NCBI GenBank assembly: GCA_013696015.1
Contig: JACCZI010000282.1
Location: forward strand, 1-5,382
Source of the DNA: Nocardioidaceae bacterium
GTDB taxonomy: Bacteria; Actinomycetota; Actinomycetes; Propionibacteriales; Nocardioidaceae
DNA length: 5,382 nucleotides
Direction of reading: 5' to 3'
A model generated the notes under the pieces. That model had not been told where the DNA came from and made no database searches. It saw only the letters and a list, made by a program, of their open reading frames with translations. Numbering within the stretch: the stretch's first letter is position 1; every line of letters starts with the position of its first letter. Position numbers and translations under genes: made by a program. Of this stretch, positions 4,277 through 5,382 are shown one piece after another.

Positions 4277-5382
4277 ATGAACGCGTTGCCGATTGACGAA
4301 GAAGACCTCGGCGCCGTACTCGAGAAGGCTTTGCGAGCGGGCGGCCATTGGGCCGAGGTGTTCCTCGAACGGCGAGCTACCGAGACTCTTCGGCTCGCTG
4401 GTGGTGGCGTGGCCGAGATCCGCAGCGACCTCGACCTCGGTGCCGGCGTACGCGTGGTCACGGCGGGTCGAGCCGGGTACGCCTACACCAATGTCGTGAC
4501 CCGACGCTCACTCGTCGAAGCCGCTGCGGCCGCCGCGGTCGCGAGCGGCGCCACTTCCTCAGCACGGGCAGCACTCTCGATCGACCTGCGACAACGGCCC
4601 GTCTTGCCCGCCCAGCATGCGCGACGTCCTCCGACAGACGTCACCGCATCGGCGAAGGTCGAGCTCTTGCGCCGTGTCGACACCGCAGCCAGGAGCGCCG
4701 GGGTGCGCGACGTCACCGCGACGCATGTCGACGTGACCCAGTCGATGCTGGTGGCTACCACTGACAGCGGGGTCGCCGAAGACACGCGGGTGCGGACCCG
4801 GCTCACCTGCCAGGTGAGTGCCCGGCACAACGGGCGCATGCAGACCGGCTTCGACGGTCCCGGGATCGGTGGCGGCATGGAGCTGTACGACGGTGATGCG
4901 CCGGAAGCCATTGGCGTCCGGGCTGCCGAACGCGCCCTCCGAGCACTCAACGGGATCGAGTCCCCGAGCGGCCGCCTGCCCGTCATTCTGGGTCCGTCCG
5001 GAGGTGGCTTGTTGCTGCACGAGGCCTGCGGACACGGTCTCGAAGCCGATGCCCTGACGCGCGGCAGCAGCATCTACGCGCACACCAGCGGTGAACGCGT
5101 CGGCAGTGAGCTCATCACGGCGGTGGACGACCCCACCATCGCGGCAGGATTCGGCTCGTACGCCATCGACGACGAGGGAGCCGAGGCCGTCCGCACCGTG
5201 CTGCTCGACCGAGGCGTCCAGACCGGCGCACTCAGTGATCGCTCTAACCCGATCGCCGGAACGACGCAGATATCCGCCAACGGGCGGCGCGCGTCCTATG
5301 CGCATCCGCCGCTGTCGCGGATGAGCAACACGTTCATCCTGCCCGGAGGCTCCTCGGTCGCGGACCTGCTCGGCAGCATCGA
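4277..5382 (+). CDS. tldD: TldD metalloprotease subunit (3' end outside window)
   Basis: TldD pairs with TldE (PmbA) to form a zinc protease that degrades unfolded peptides inside the cell, matures some ribosomal peptides (microcin B17 in E. coli) and takes part in CcdA antitoxin turnover. The frame is open for 368 codons to the window edge; the family has about 460-480 residues. The zinc motif HEACGH (248-253) lies in LLLHEACGHGLEADAL, with catalytic E249; TldE lacks this motif, so the call is TldD. Further family segments are GSYAIDDEG (292-300) and, near the window edge, NGRRASYAHPPLSRMSNTFI (residues 335-354). The C-terminal cysteine that is the third zinc ligand would lie beyond the edge. 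The ATG is 4 bases after the Crp stop with no clear Shine-Dalgarno sequence, which points to coupled translation. A tldE gene may follow downstream, as in many genomes. Confidence 0.96.
   Translation, partial: MNALPIDEEDLGAVLEKALRAGGHWAEVFLERRATETLRLAGGGVAEIRSDLDLGAGVRVVTAGRAGYAYTNVVTRRSLVEAAAAAAVASGATSSARAALSIDLRQRPVLPAQHARRPPTDVTASAKVELLRRVDTAARSAGVRDVTATHVDVTQSMLVATTDSGVAEDTRVRTRLTCQVSARHNGRMQTGFDGPGIGGGMELYDGDAPEAIGVRAAERALRALNGIESPSGRLPVILGPSGGGLLLHEACGHGLEADALTRGSSIYAHTSGERVGSELITAVDDPTIAAGFGSYAIDDEGAEAVRTVLLDRGVQTGALSDRSNPIAGTTQISANGRRASYAHPPLSRMSNTFILPGGSSVADLLGSI

Noticed and set aside
4559..5305. A 248-codon open frame on the - strand
   Set aside because: It is antisense to tldD, whose HExxxH region and flanking family segments are clear.
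1..5382. tRNA or rRNA genes, CRISPR arrays, transposase genes
   Set aside because: I found no regularly spaced repeats, no transposase motifs and no cloverleaf-like segment; protein-coding genes account for nearly the whole window.

Overview
The window comes from a high-GC Gram-positive bacterium, almost certainly an actinobacterium. Coding frames show strong G/C bias at third codon positions, GTG starts are used, genes overlap by ATGA or GTGA, and the deformylase start looks leaderless. BioF and BioD also read like actinobacterial versions. I cannot assign a genus.

Left part, + strand (1-1669): the 3' end of bioF overlaps bioD, giving the last steps before biotin synthase in biotin synthesis. 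A perfect 15-bp inverted repeat sits inside the last codons of bioF and appears to have lengthened its C-terminus. About 125 bases of non-coding DNA follow bioD and hold an unusual nest of mutually exclusive inverted repeats. Then comes a peptide deformylase gene (def) whose GTG lies directly behind a plausible -10 box.

Middle part (1670-2003): a small acidic 55-residue protein with two D-x-E-G-H motifs and a very good ribosome binding site. It is followed by about 100 bases with no complete gene but with a coding-like base composition in one frame, probably a gene remnant.

Right part (2002-5382): a two-gene operon on the - strand encodes a GAF-domain sensor-like protein followed, with a GTGA overlap, by a cytosolic subtilisin-like serine protease without signal peptide or prodomain. 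Divergently, only 43 bases away, lie a Crp/Fnr-type regulator and then, 4 bases behind it, tldD, the HExxxH metalloprotease subunit of TldD/TldE; tldD runs off the window.

The most interesting unit is the divergent locus GAF + subtilase / Crp + TldD. It places two ligand-sensing proteins beside two intracellular proteases, which suggests a signal-controlled proteolysis module. Its function is not evident from the sequence. The small D-x-E-G-H protein is encoded convergently to the subtilase and is a second unexplained element.
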